This document shows positions 51,945 to 59,392 of a DNA stretch of 64,000 nucleotides, in pieces. The stretch is from Calditrichales bacterium MX18-03 (GTDB lineage: Bacteria; Bacillota; Clostridia; Lutisporales; Lutisporaceae), in NCBI GenBank assembly GCA_021083345.1, contig JAJGRE010000001.1, forward strand, positions 1,116,001 through 1,180,000. The letters run 5' to 3'. Positions within the stretch are counted from its first letter, which is position 1. Each line of letters opens with the position of its first letter. Made by a program: the position numbers and the translations under genes. Under the pieces are notes generated by a model. That model did not search any database. It saw only the letters and a program-made list of their open reading frames with translations, and had not been told where the DNA came from.

Positions 51945-52187
51945 TTATCCCTTTGCTTCACCTTTGCATCTATGACATATGGTTTTGCCCTTGAAAGTAC
52001 TTATGCCATCAGAGTCACCGCAGAAGACACACCCTGACCAATACTTTTTTAAAATGATACTACCCCCATATGTATAGATTTCTAGTGGGTCTCCTACCTC
52101 AATTTCCATTGTTCTTCTTATTTCTATAGGTATAACAACCCTACCTAACTCATCGAGTTTTCTCACAATTCCTATAGCTTTCATCAT
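51945..52187 (-). CDS. AbrB/SpoVT-type regulator with C-terminal zinc ribbon
   Basis: An 80-residue protein. The N-terminal swapped-hairpin domain is typical (MMKAIGIVRKLDELGRVVIP, then RRTMEIEVGDPLEIY). A C-terminal treble with C-x2-C and C-x2-C (CVFCGDS, CHRCKG) is a zinc ribbon found in some clostridial AbrB proteins. The ATG at 52187 has GGAGGT 5 nt upstream. It could control the cargo operon or act as host AbrB mimic. Confidence 0.85.
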   Translation of the reverse strand: MMKAIGIVRKLDELGRVVIPIEIRRTMEIEVGDPLEIYTYGGSIILKKYWSGCVFCGDSDGISTFKGKTICHRCKGEAKG

Positions 52188-52304
52188 GTTAACCTCCAAC
52201 AATTTATTTGGTATATTATAACATATTTGGATTTATTATGGTATGTTGTGCACAGCAATAGCTACCTATTGCCTCTACAATGTTATATAAAACATCCCCT
52301 GCAT

Positions 52305-52324
52305 TCTAACATTTTTCTAACATG
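52305..52324. repeat. Right 20-bp integrase arm-type repeat
   Basis: Exact copy of the 20-mer at 41126-41145, same orientation, 114 bp inside attR (the left copy is 65 bp inside attL). The 52188-52438 stretch shows no gene. Confidence 0.75.
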
Positions 52325-52438
52325 ATACCAAATTTCTATTAAAAATAGCCGTCGACTGATAAAGTTGACAGCTATAATAATCTAGATATTTCAACACACA
52401 CAGGTTTATCGCTTTTTACAAAATGTTCCACTTACGCA

Positions 52439-52512
52439 TCTTCAAAACCGGCATGCGGGGTTGGTAGCCTCGTGGGTGGGTTCGATTCCCACATACTCCC
52501 GCCAATTGAAAA
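52439..52512 (+). repeat. attR core: 74-bp copy of the tRNA-Sec 3' half
   Basis: Identical to 40987-41060. It has no 5' half, so it is not a working tRNA gene. The uninfected chromosome would continue from tRNA-Sec into the sequence after this repeat. Confidence 0.97.
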
Positions 52513-52530
52513 CACAAATGACTTAATATA

Positions 52531-52556
52531 AAAACCTTGATTTCTCAAGGTTTTTT
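52531..52556. terminator. Terminator right of the prophage
   Basis: AAAACCTTGA with TCAAGGTTTT around a 4-nt loop, then T residues. Before integration it would have ended selC transcription; it also ends the minus-strand gene at 52560. Confidence 0.88.
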
Positions 52557-52559
52557 GCT

Positions 52560-53330
52560 TTAATACGAATACGTATATCCACCACTCTCATTGGCCTTAT
52601 AGTCATATTTGAAGTCATCGAAGATATCCAGCATCAGCCCATTTCCCTTTTCCTGCAGTTCCATGATTCTGCTCCTCAGCCTTTCATGCTCTGCCTGATA
52701 TTTGTTATCCTTTGTTCTATAAAGCACGACAGCGTTTTGCATGATCTCATATTGCAGCTTGAATTTCTCCAGCTGCACATCATAATATGTCAAGACATTG
52801 GTGTTATCCGTCGGAATCTCCACATCGCCAAGCTTCAGAAATATTTCTTCTGCTCTGTGCTCTACCTGTTGAAGGTTTTCTATCAAGCCTTTTTCAGTCA
52901 ACAGTCCATTATCAAAATCCGATGTCGCTTTATTGTATGACTCGATCACTTCATTCACCGAAAGGTTTAACTCATTGATCTGGTTCAAGTATTGACTAAC
53001 CGCTGTTTGCTGTTTCCGAAAAGCAGCATCCTCAGATGAATCCTTTATGCTTATACGCTGCGCATTGGTGCCCAGCCTCATATCCCCCACGGGCACCACA
53101 CCATTGGGAACCATGTGTCCATACATTGAATAAACAATATAAAGCAAGAACATGATAAAAGGGACTGATACAAACGGTTTTTTATAAAACCGCTTGCTCT
53201 TCTGGGTATAATAGCTTGATATCATATCCTTCTCAATATAGCTGTATACTTGTTCCCTGCTATTGCTGTCGGCGTCCTTCTTATAGGCGTCCATTTGCTT
53301 TCTGAAATTCTTTTGTGTCTTGGACAGCAT
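52560..53330 (-). CDS. Single-pass membrane protein with outer coiled coil
   Basis: A 256-residue protein: cytoplasmic basic N-terminus (about 1-45), one membrane helix (VSVPFIMFLLYIVYSMYG, about 48-66) and a long helical outer part (about 95-245) ending GGYTYSY. No family recognised. The ATG at 53330 follows GAGGGG by 7 nt. It starts 28 bp after the histidine kinase stop, so it is probably a partner of that sensor. Confidence 0.7.
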   Translation of the reverse strand: MLSKTQKNFRKQMDAYKKDADSNSREQVYSYIEKDMISSYYTQKSKRFYKKPFVSVPFIMFLLYIVYSMYGHMVPNGVVPVGDMRLGTNAQRISIKDSSEDAAFRKQQTAVSQYLNQINELNLSVNEVIESYNKATSDFDNGLLTEKGLIENLQQVEHRAEEIFLKLGDVEIPTDNTNVLTYYDVQLEKFKLQYEIMQNAVVLYRTKDNKYQAEHERLRSRIMELQEKGNGLMLDIFDDFKYDYKANESGGYTYSY

Positions 53331-53358
53331 TTCATTACCCCTCTTCATGGCAATAAAC

Positions 53359-55209
53359 TCAATCTGAATAAATATCCGAAAACTCCACGTCGATTTTCTG
53401 GACCCTGTCCATATTGTCGGACCGCACTTCACTTATTGGCACTGCTTCTGCATCGACATCCAGCACCGGCAGTATGACGATAAATTCTGCGCCTTTATCC
53501 GGCTCGCTTTTCACTTCAATAGTGCCGTGATGGGCTTCCACCAATCCCTTAACCAGAGACAGTCCTATCCCACTGCCTTCATTCGCTCTATGCAAGGAGG
53601 TGTCTACTTGCCTGAAGCGCTCGAATATCAACCCGGCTTTGTCCTTGGGAATGCCTATGCCGGTGTCTTTGACTGAAATTGTAATGCTTTCCGGCCCGTC
53701 CTGGATACTGACCCAAATGGTTCCACCCTGCCCTGTAAATTTCATAGCATTTGAAAGCAGGTTCAAAATGATCCGCTCAATTTTGTCAGGATCGCACAGC
53801 AGGACCTTTTCTTCCACATCGGTATCGAATATGATACAGATTCCCTTAGCCTCAGCATATCTCACTACTGATTGGGTAATATCCTCTATGAATGCAACAA
53901 TATTAACGACAGTTAAATGATTCTTCATAAAGCCGGCATCCATTCTGGTCAAGTCGATGAGATTGTTCATCAGTCTCAAAAGCCTGTAGCAGTTCTGCTG
54001 CATCATCCTGAAGTAATTTTTCAACTTGTTGTAAATACTGCAGTTTATCCCATTCAGATGCATACTGTCAACCAGTTGAAGCGATGTCAGGATTATATTC
54101 AGCGGTGTCTTGAATTCATGGGAGAGATTTGCAAAAAACTGTGTTTTCAGGCGGTCATACTCTTCTATGGAGGTTACCATATGGTCAAATGCTTTTCCTG
54201 CTGCAGCCAGTTCATCGTTGCCCTCAATATGCGTGCGGATGGTGAAATCACCTGCGGAAATTATATTTGCCGCCTCCTCCAGCCGTCGTGCGGGGTTAAT
54301 GATTTGACTGCTTATCTGAATGGCGAGATATAAGGAGGCTACGGTTAATGCCAGTAATAGCACTATATCACGCCGTAGATTTGCCATAGCCGCAGAGACA
54401 AATTCATCATAGTTGGTTGTTGCGAAAACCACCCAATTAATAGCCCCTATGGGCTGATAGACACCCATATAATTGTGCCCGCATGCTGAGGTTCTATGTT
54501 TTCGGATGATCTGCCTTTCACCTTTTAGCGCCTTATAGCTTGGCGATTCCTCTGACGCCTTTATCATCCGGCTTGCCACATCATAGATTCCCTGCTTATA
54601 TACAAATGTGCCGTTACAATCGATCAATCCAAAGGCATGCCGATCGGATATCCTGTTTTCCGGAAGCACTTGATTGAGCTTTTCGGTAATGACAGTTGCT
54701 GCGATTATCCCCACCAGCTTGTTCTCTTTCCTGATTGCCCTGGCAATGACAAATGTGGGAACTGACAGCTTGCGGTCGATAATAAGCTCCGATATGACCC
54801 TTTCTTCTCCATTAAGTATCCTTTGTATGTATTGACGGTCCTTTATATTGAGTCCTTCAATGGTCTTATCCGAACATATTTCAATGATGCCATCCGTACT
54901 TACCCAGCCTATTGCCTGAATTGTCGGCAACACGGCCTTGACCTCTCTCAGATATTTCCTGTTAAATGCCTTGTCCTTCGGATTCTCTGAAATGGTTAGC
55001 CCTGACGCCCATTCCACCGCCCATATTTGCCGGATATAATTCTGAAACAGCTCTGCCAGAACCTCTGCAAAATCCTGATCCGATCGCAATTCCATTTCAA
55101 TCCCGTGCTGGAAATTATCGAAAATGCTGAACAGCTGCACAATTAACAAAGGTATCATAACAACAGCAATAATGATGTACAGCTTCATCTTGATACTGGT
55201 ATTTTTCAA
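53359..55209 (-). CDS. Cache-HAMP sensor histidine kinase
   Basis: A 616-residue membrane sensor: helix 1 (about 9-30), an outer double-Cache-like domain (about 40-275), helix 2 (283-303), HAMP (about 300-352), HisKA with phospho-acceptor H364 in FFANLSHEFKTPL, and an HATPase domain with N box NLLSNAMKFT, G1 VKDTGIGIP and G2 GSGIGLSLVKGLVEAHHG. A 35-residue acidic tail follows. No response regulator is in the window, so it is an orphan or signals elsewhere. Confidence 0.92.
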   Translation of the reverse strand: MKNTSIKMKLYIIIAVVMIPLLIVQLFSIFDNFQHGIEMELRSDQDFAEVLAELFQNYIRQIWAVEWASGLTISENPKDKAFNRKYLREVKAVLPTIQAIGWVSTDGIIEICSDKTIEGLNIKDRQYIQRILNGEERVISELIIDRKLSVPTFVIARAIRKENKLVGIIAATVITEKLNQVLPENRISDRHAFGLIDCNGTFVYKQGIYDVASRMIKASEESPSYKALKGERQIIRKHRTSACGHNYMGVYQPIGAINWVVFATTNYDEFVSAAMANLRRDIVLLLALTVASLYLAIQISSQIINPARRLEEAANIISAGDFTIRTHIEGNDELAAAGKAFDHMVTSIEEYDRLKTQFFANLSHEFKTPLNIILTSLQLVDSMHLNGINCSIYNKLKNYFRMMQQNCYRLLRLMNNLIDLTRMDAGFMKNHLTVVNIVAFIEDITQSVVRYAEAKGICIIFDTDVEEKVLLCDPDKIERIILNLLSNAMKFTGQGGTIWVSIQDGPESITISVKDTGIGIPKDKAGLIFERFRQVDTSLHRANEGSGIGLSLVKGLVEAHHGTIEVKSEPDKGAEFIVILPVLDVDAEAVPISEVRSDNMDRVQKIDVEFSDIYSD

Positions 55210-55414
55210 ATAATCATCTCCATTATGGCATTTTCATTATTGTTATGGTTTTTGACTACCTTCTTCAAAAACCTGTAAAACCCTCTATTTTTTAGCCGCA
55301 AGTTACGACAGATTTCGACCATTCGAAACCATCATTGACACTACCATTGTGGGGCCTTTAGCAGTATAATTTAATCAGTCCGAAAACAGATTATTGTAGA
55401 ATTGAGGGGAGATC

Positions 55415-55777
55415 ATGAACAAACCATTCTTTGACAGGCGGCGGGGGTCCGATATTCTGGTGAAATGGGTGCATTGGTCCGGCATCGTTTCCTGGTGCCT
55501 GGTGGCCGTTACACTGGGTGTAGCCCTAAGCGCAAAGCCTCAGCAGGAGAATTTTTTTCATCGGTTTTTCAAGATAGACGTGACACAGACTTGGGACTAT
55601 CAGCTGTTGCGTTTCGCTTTCATTATTCTGGTGGTGCTCTTTGTTTTCTGCCTGGTTTCGATATTCTTCAATGCACTGAGAAGAAGAAGGCGCACCGACC
55701 GGTACAACAAGACCATCCTGTTTCACTTGATCACATCGTTGATCGGAATCATTCTGTTTTCACTTTATATGATGTAA
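55415..55777 (+). CDS. Conserved three-helix membrane protein
   Basis: A 120-residue protein with a basic start (FFDRRRGSDILVKW), three membrane helices (about 20-42, 65-88, 100-118) and a basic loop RRRRRTDRYNK between the last two. No family recognised. Single gene, ended by a strong terminator. Confidence 0.75.
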   Translation: MNKPFFDRRRGSDILVKWVHWSGIVSWCLVAVTLGVALSAKPQQENFFHRFFKIDVTQTWDYQLLRFAFIILVVLFVFCLVSIFFNALRRRRRTDRYNKTILFHLITSLIGIILFSLYMM

Positions 55778-55792
55778 TAGGGACAAAAAATG

Positions 55793-55823
55793 AAAAGACC
55801 GTTGAGTAACTCAACGGTCTTTT
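55793..55823. terminator. Bidirectional terminator
   Basis: AAAAGACCGTTGAG and its exact complement (55793-55806, 55810-55823) around a 3-nt loop, between convergent genes. T- and A-runs allow function both ways. Confidence 0.92.
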
Positions 55824-55829
55824 GATAGC

Positions 55830-55997
55830 TTAGTATCTGTCTCTGCTGCGGTTGTTCTGAGCTTTTCTTGCTCTTCTGCAATCCGGGCATCTCTGCGGCT
55901 CGTTCTCGAAGCCCTTCTCTTTGTAGAAAGCCTGTTCGCCTTCTGTAAATACGAAAGTAGCACCGCAATCTTTGCAAGTCAAATTCTTATCTGCCAT
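55830..55997 (-). CDS. Small zinc-ribbon protein
   Basis: A 55-residue protein with two CxxC knuckles (LTCKDCGATF and QRCPDCRRAR) and a basic, Arg-rich end. It matches the small clostridial zinc-ribbon family (probable zinc-binding domain, PF13451-like); exact role unknown. The ATG at 55997 has AGGAGG upstream. Confidence 0.88.
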   Translation of the reverse strand: MADKNLTCKDCGATFVFTEGEQAFYKEKGFENEPQRCPDCRRARKAQNNRSRDRY

Positions 55998-56171
55998 TTT
56001 TCATTCCTCCTATTTTTTATTAAGGATTTAATTGATTGCTAACATACTATCCTAATAAAATATAGGAGCAGTTTTTAACATATTAAATCTCTTCAGCTCT
56101 TTAATATTAACACCATCAACCATAATTGTCAACACAATTATTTCCGTTTTCTATTAAGATACCCACATACC

Positions 56172-56567
56172 CTACTGTATGGTAAAATTCAGTGCCCAGG
56201 TGATGCCATATGCATCCGTCACGATAGCATGAAGTGCACCCCAGAAGGTCTTCTGAAGAGCAAACCTGACGGTTCCGTTCCTGCTCAGCTCGGTATATAA
56301 TCGGTTGATCTCTTCTTCGCTGTCCATCTGAAGGAGCAAGTCCATATTGCTGCCGTTCACTTTCTCTCCGAAGATGTCGTGCATATAGAAAATGCAATCT
56401 CCATTTACGTGGAGCTCCGCATGCATAAGCTTCCCTTCATGCCCTTTAAACATGGGGTTGCCGTCAGCCACCTGGACATTCATGACCTCTCCCCCGAATA
56501 AATCCTTATAGTACTCCAACGCTTCTTTACAATTCTCCAAATGCAGATCCGGTATAATCTTCTTCAT
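56172..56567 (-). CDS. PhnB-like VOC protein
   Basis: A 131-residue vicinal-oxygen-chelate protein: MKKIIPDLHLENCKEALEYY and FKGHEGKLMHAELHVNGDCI are typical of the PhnB/3-demethylubiquinone-like group. Substrate unknown. The ATG at 56567 follows AAAGGAGA. It lies 38 bp after the ArsR gene, probably the same operon. Confidence 0.9.
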   Translation of the reverse strand: MKKIIPDLHLENCKEALEYYKDLFGGEVMNVQVADGNPMFKGHEGKLMHAELHVNGDCIFYMHDIFGEKVNGSNMDLLLQMDSEEEINRLYTELSRNGTVRFALQKTFWGALHAIVTDAYGITWALNFTIQ

Positions 56568-56605
56568 TCTCTTGTCTCCTTTATTCCTTATCTTTATATT
56601 GTGCA

Positions 56606-56941
56606 TTACTTGTCTTGTGTTTCACCCGATTCAACAAAGCTTCTGAGTGCTGCGAGCTTTTTGTCCCAGAAACGTTCATAATAGGAAAGCCACTGCTTCA
56701 GTTCCAGCAAGGCCTCCGGCTGCAGCTTGTAGCGTGTTTCCCGTCCTGCTTTGCGCTCTGTCACCAGCCCTGCTTCCGATAAAATGTGAAGATGCTTGGA
56801 AACGGCGGTCCTGCTTATTGGAAATTGCGCACTGATAGCTGTAACAGGCATCTCCTGTTCTGCCAACATGCTCAGAAGCTCGCGGCGCGTAGGATCGGCA
56901 ATTGCCTGGAATATGTCGTGCCTAGCATAAGTACCGGTCAT
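56606..56941 (-). CDS. ArsR-family transcriptional regulator
   Basis: A 111-residue winged-helix repressor: HDIFQAIADPTRRELLSML, the recognition helix ISRTAVSKHLHILSEAGLV and the beta-wing KAGRETRYKL. No Cys metal site is visible, so it is the metal-independent type usual beside AHSA1/SRPBCC genes. Its start overlaps the SRPBCC stop by 20 bp. Confidence 0.92.
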   Translation of the reverse strand: MTGTYARHDIFQAIADPTRRELLSMLAEQEMPVTAISAQFPISRTAVSKHLHILSEAGLVTERKAGRETRYKLQPEALLELKQWLSYYERFWDKKLAALRSFVESGETQDK

Positions 56942-57362
56942 TTTCCTCACCCATTCTTTTGCGCAGCCCCTCGGTAATATAGCCCCAGCCGTCGTACATG
57001 ACCTCCCGCAGCTCGGCATGCTCTGCCGACCAACCGGAATGAACAAGTGTAAACTCAGTCTTGCCGTCAAGGGGCTTCAGTTCGAAGGATACATATTGAT
57101 TCATATTATTTCCGCACCAGCTGAATCCGATTCGCAAGGGCGGATCCAACTCCATGACCTTGCAGTGCACGATGCCGTCCCATCCACGTTTTGGCTCTGA
57201 TTTGAAGGTAAATTCATGCCCCATCACCGGCTGAAAGTTATTTGGCATAAGCCAAACTGCCAAGCCCTCGGATGTAGCAACCGCATTCCACACTTTATGA
57301 ACGGGCGCATCCATGATCACTGTGCGCTTTATATTCGGAAGCGTACCCTGTACGTTTTCCAT
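56922..57362 (-). CDS. SRPBCC (AHSA1-like) protein
   Basis: A 146-residue START-fold protein (activator of Hsp90 ATPase homologue-like group): NIKRTVIMDAPVHKVWNAVA and GLAVWLMPNNFQPVMGHEF are characteristic. It binds an unknown hydrophobic ligand. First gene of an SRPBCC-ArsR-VOC operon. The ATG at 57362 has AGGAGG upstream. Confidence 0.9.
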   Translation of the reverse strand: MENVQGTLPNIKRTVIMDAPVHKVWNAVATSEGLAVWLMPNNFQPVMGHEFTFKSEPKRGWDGIVHCKVMELDPPLRIGFSWCGNNMNQYVSFELKPLDGKTEFTLVHSGWSAEHAELREVMYDGWGYITEGLRKRMGEENDRYLC

Positions 57363-57388
57363 TATTGACACCTCCTTACGAGAAAATG

Positions 57389-57441
57389 TGAAACCTTTTG
57401 GTTTCATATTAATTATATGATACCTTTTGGTTTCATGTCAA
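57389..57441 (-). promoter_or_regulatory. Promoter with tandem ArsR operators
   Basis: On the minus strand TTGACA (plus 57436-57441) and TATAAT (plus 57412-57417) flank an 18-bp spacer that is itself a palindrome (TGAAACC-4-GGTATCA type, 57418-57435). An exact palindrome TGAAACC-TTTT-GGTTTCA follows at 57389-57406, 29 bp centre to centre, just downstream of the -10. Both are candidate sites for the ArsR protein of this operon. Confidence 0.85.
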
Positions 57442-57621
57442 GCACAAACCGCCTTCTATAAACAAATTAAAGCGTAGGCAGCCGTGTTTATGCAATATTT
57501 GGTCCCGCCTTGATCTTGTTTGAAATATTCCGAACTCTACGTTATACTACAATTAGACACAAAGCATCAGCAAAATGGTGCGGTGGTCGAAAACCCCACT
57601 GCCGCGAATAGGAGCGATAAA

Positions 57622-59346
57622 ATGCTTAAGGAGAATTATTTCCTGCTGGAAAGCAGCAGCCACGGCTATCATGCCTTTTATACCCTGTTGAAGGAAAACT
57701 TCAGTGGGCTCCAGGCCATCCAATATACCGACGAGCTGATGGATGCAGTCTGCGCCCTGACAGGCAGCCGCAGCTTCTGGAACAATCATGTTTTTGTAAT
57801 TTTCGTAGAATATCCACAAGTGAGCGTCGTTTCGTCGCTGCTGCACGACTTGTTGGACCCCTTCAGCTACATTCTGGTTACCTATTACAAGGAGCCCCAT
57901 CAGATTCTCATGCCTGTTTCCGGTAACCTGTTTGAACATATTTTCACTGACTTTTCGCTTTTTCATTCAGATTACTATTTCGCAAAGCTCCGCTGTGAGC
58001 TGGAAAAGCTTCGCCGTATTTTTTTCCTAAAATCGGAAATGCGTAGTTTTTATGATATCGGTAAGGCATTGGCGTCAGAAAAAGACAGCATCCGTTTATT
58101 TGAGAAAATCATCGACAGCAGCATGGACATGACCGCCTCAGATGCAGGCACCCTGTATCTTATCGTTGATCAGGAGACCGGCAGCTGGTCCTCCATCAAA
58201 AATAGCGACTGCAGCCGCAAGTTTTTTAAGTTTGCCATTTCCAGGACCCTCAGCGTACAGTCTGCCCTGGAAACGTCAACTATGCCCATTACACGGGAGA
58301 GCATCGCCGGTTATACTGCCATTACCGGACGGACTCAGAATATTGAGGATGCTTACAGAATCGATGACCATGTGGAATATCACCACAACAGCAGCTTTGA
58401 TCGGCGTACCGGTTTTATCACCAAATCCATCCTTTCCATCCCCATGAAGGATCATCAGGACAATATCCTGGGTGTCATTCAATTGATCAACAAGAAAAAG
58501 GATAAAACAGAGCTTATCGATTATTCCGATCCGGAGCGTATCAGCCATGTACTGACCTATGACACCGCAGACGTGATGGTCATGGAATCCATGGCCGGAC
58601 TGGCAGCTGTGGCACTGGAAAACAATTTGCTTTATCGGGATATGGAAGCGCTCTTAAAAAGCTATGAGGAACAAAACAGGAGCCTGACGCTGCTGAGCCG
58701 GAAAATACTGAAGGCTCATGAGGAAGAGCGAAAGAGAATTGCCAGAGAGATCCACGACGGCGCGGCTCAATCTGCCGCGAACCTGGCCATCAAGCTGGAA
58801 ATCTGCAAGAAGATCCTGGAGCGGGGCGAAAAAGCAGACGTGATGAAGGAACTGGATACACTGGGCAATAATGTCCGGAATACCGTCAATGAAATCCGCG
58901 GCATCATTTACGACCTGAAGCCGTCCTATCTGGAAAACGGCCTCATCATGGCCTTAAAGAACCATATTGAAAGCTTCACTGAGAATACCGGCATCAAGGT
59001 AATGTTTACAGCCAATGGTGACGATAATAAAATTGAATACTATTTGGTCTCTACCTTATTCAGAATTGCACAGGAAGCCCTGTCCAACATATACAAACAT
59101 GCCCGGGCGGACTTAGTCAAGGTTGACTTGGAAATAGGCAACGGCTGCCTATCCCTGATCCTGTCCGATAATGGCGTGGGCTTTGAAACGGCCGGTCTGA
59201 CACAGAAACGGCATAAATCCATTGAGAGCGGGTTTGGTCTGGAAGGGATTATGGAGAGAGTTGAACTGATAAAGGGAAGCATCTCCATTACGTCCCAAAG
59301 CGGCAGCGGAACGGTCTTAAGCATCAAGGTACCCCTGGCAAGCTAG
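57622..59346 (+). CDS. GAF-domain NarL-type histidine kinase
   Basis: A 574-residue soluble sensor. Residues 1-150 form an unknown input domain; a GAF domain follows (about 165-340, SMDMTASDAGTLYLIV to ESMAGLAAVALEN), then HisKA_3 with phospho-acceptor H378 in RIAREIHDGAAQ, and an HATPase with FRIAQEALSNIYKHA and LSDNGVGFE. The ATG at 57622 has GGAG upstream. Ends 46 bp before the cyclase gene, same strand. No LuxR-type response regulator is present. Confidence 0.9.
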   Translation: MLKENYFLLESSSHGYHAFYTLLKENFSGLQAIQYTDELMDAVCALTGSRSFWNNHVFVIFVEYPQVSVVSSLLHDLLDPFSYILVTYYKEPHQILMPVSGNLFEHIFTDFSLFHSDYYFAKLRCELEKLRRIFFLKSEMRSFYDIGKALASEKDSIRLFEKIIDSSMDMTASDAGTLYLIVDQETGSWSSIKNSDCSRKFFKFAISRTLSVQSALETSTMPITRESIAGYTAITGRTQNIEDAYRIDDHVEYHHNSSFDRRTGFITKSILSIPMKDHQDNILGVIQLINKKKDKTELIDYSDPERISHVLTYDTADVMVMESMAGLAAVALENNLLYRDMEALLKSYEEQNRSLTLLSRKILKAHEEERKRIAREIHDGAAQSAANLAIKLEICKKILERGEKADVMKELDTLGNNVRNTVNEIRGIIYDLKPSYLENGLIMALKNHIESFTENTGIKVMFTANGDDNKIEYYLVSTLFRIAQEALSNIYKHARADLVKVDLEIGNGCLSLILSDNGVGFETAGLTQKRHKSIESGFGLEGIMERVELIKGSISITSQSGSGTVLSIKVPLAS

Positions 59347-59392
59347 TCCGCATGCGTGCACAGACCATGTCTCAACAAACGGAGGAATTCCT

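Larger units (their letters stand above)
41061..52512. mobile_element. Integrated filamentous (inovirus-like) prophage in selC
   Basis: An 11,452-bp element between direct repeats in tRNA-Sec. Minus-strand genes run from the repressor region to the integrase: small early genes, ssDNA-binding candidate, tRNA-like gene, pIII-like protein, four coat-like proteins, Zot ATPase, two small membrane proteins, Rep_trans initiator, excisionase, integrase. This modular set (rolling-circle initiator, Zot/gpI ATPase, tiny single-helix coat proteins, anchored adsorption protein) is diagnostic of Inoviridae. There is no capsid, terminase, portal, tail or lysis gene, and no relaxase or T4SS as in Tn916-type elements. 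A divergent repressor unit and two unknown cargo blocks complete it. Confidence 0.88.

Noticed and set aside
52439-52512. Second tRNA-Sec gene
   Set aside because: Only the 3' half is present; the 5' half and D arm are missing. It is the attR copy.
55335-55370. Sigma-A promoter for the 55415 gene
   Set aside because: TTGACA and TATAAT are present but 24 bp apart, too far for normal use; I left it out of the features.
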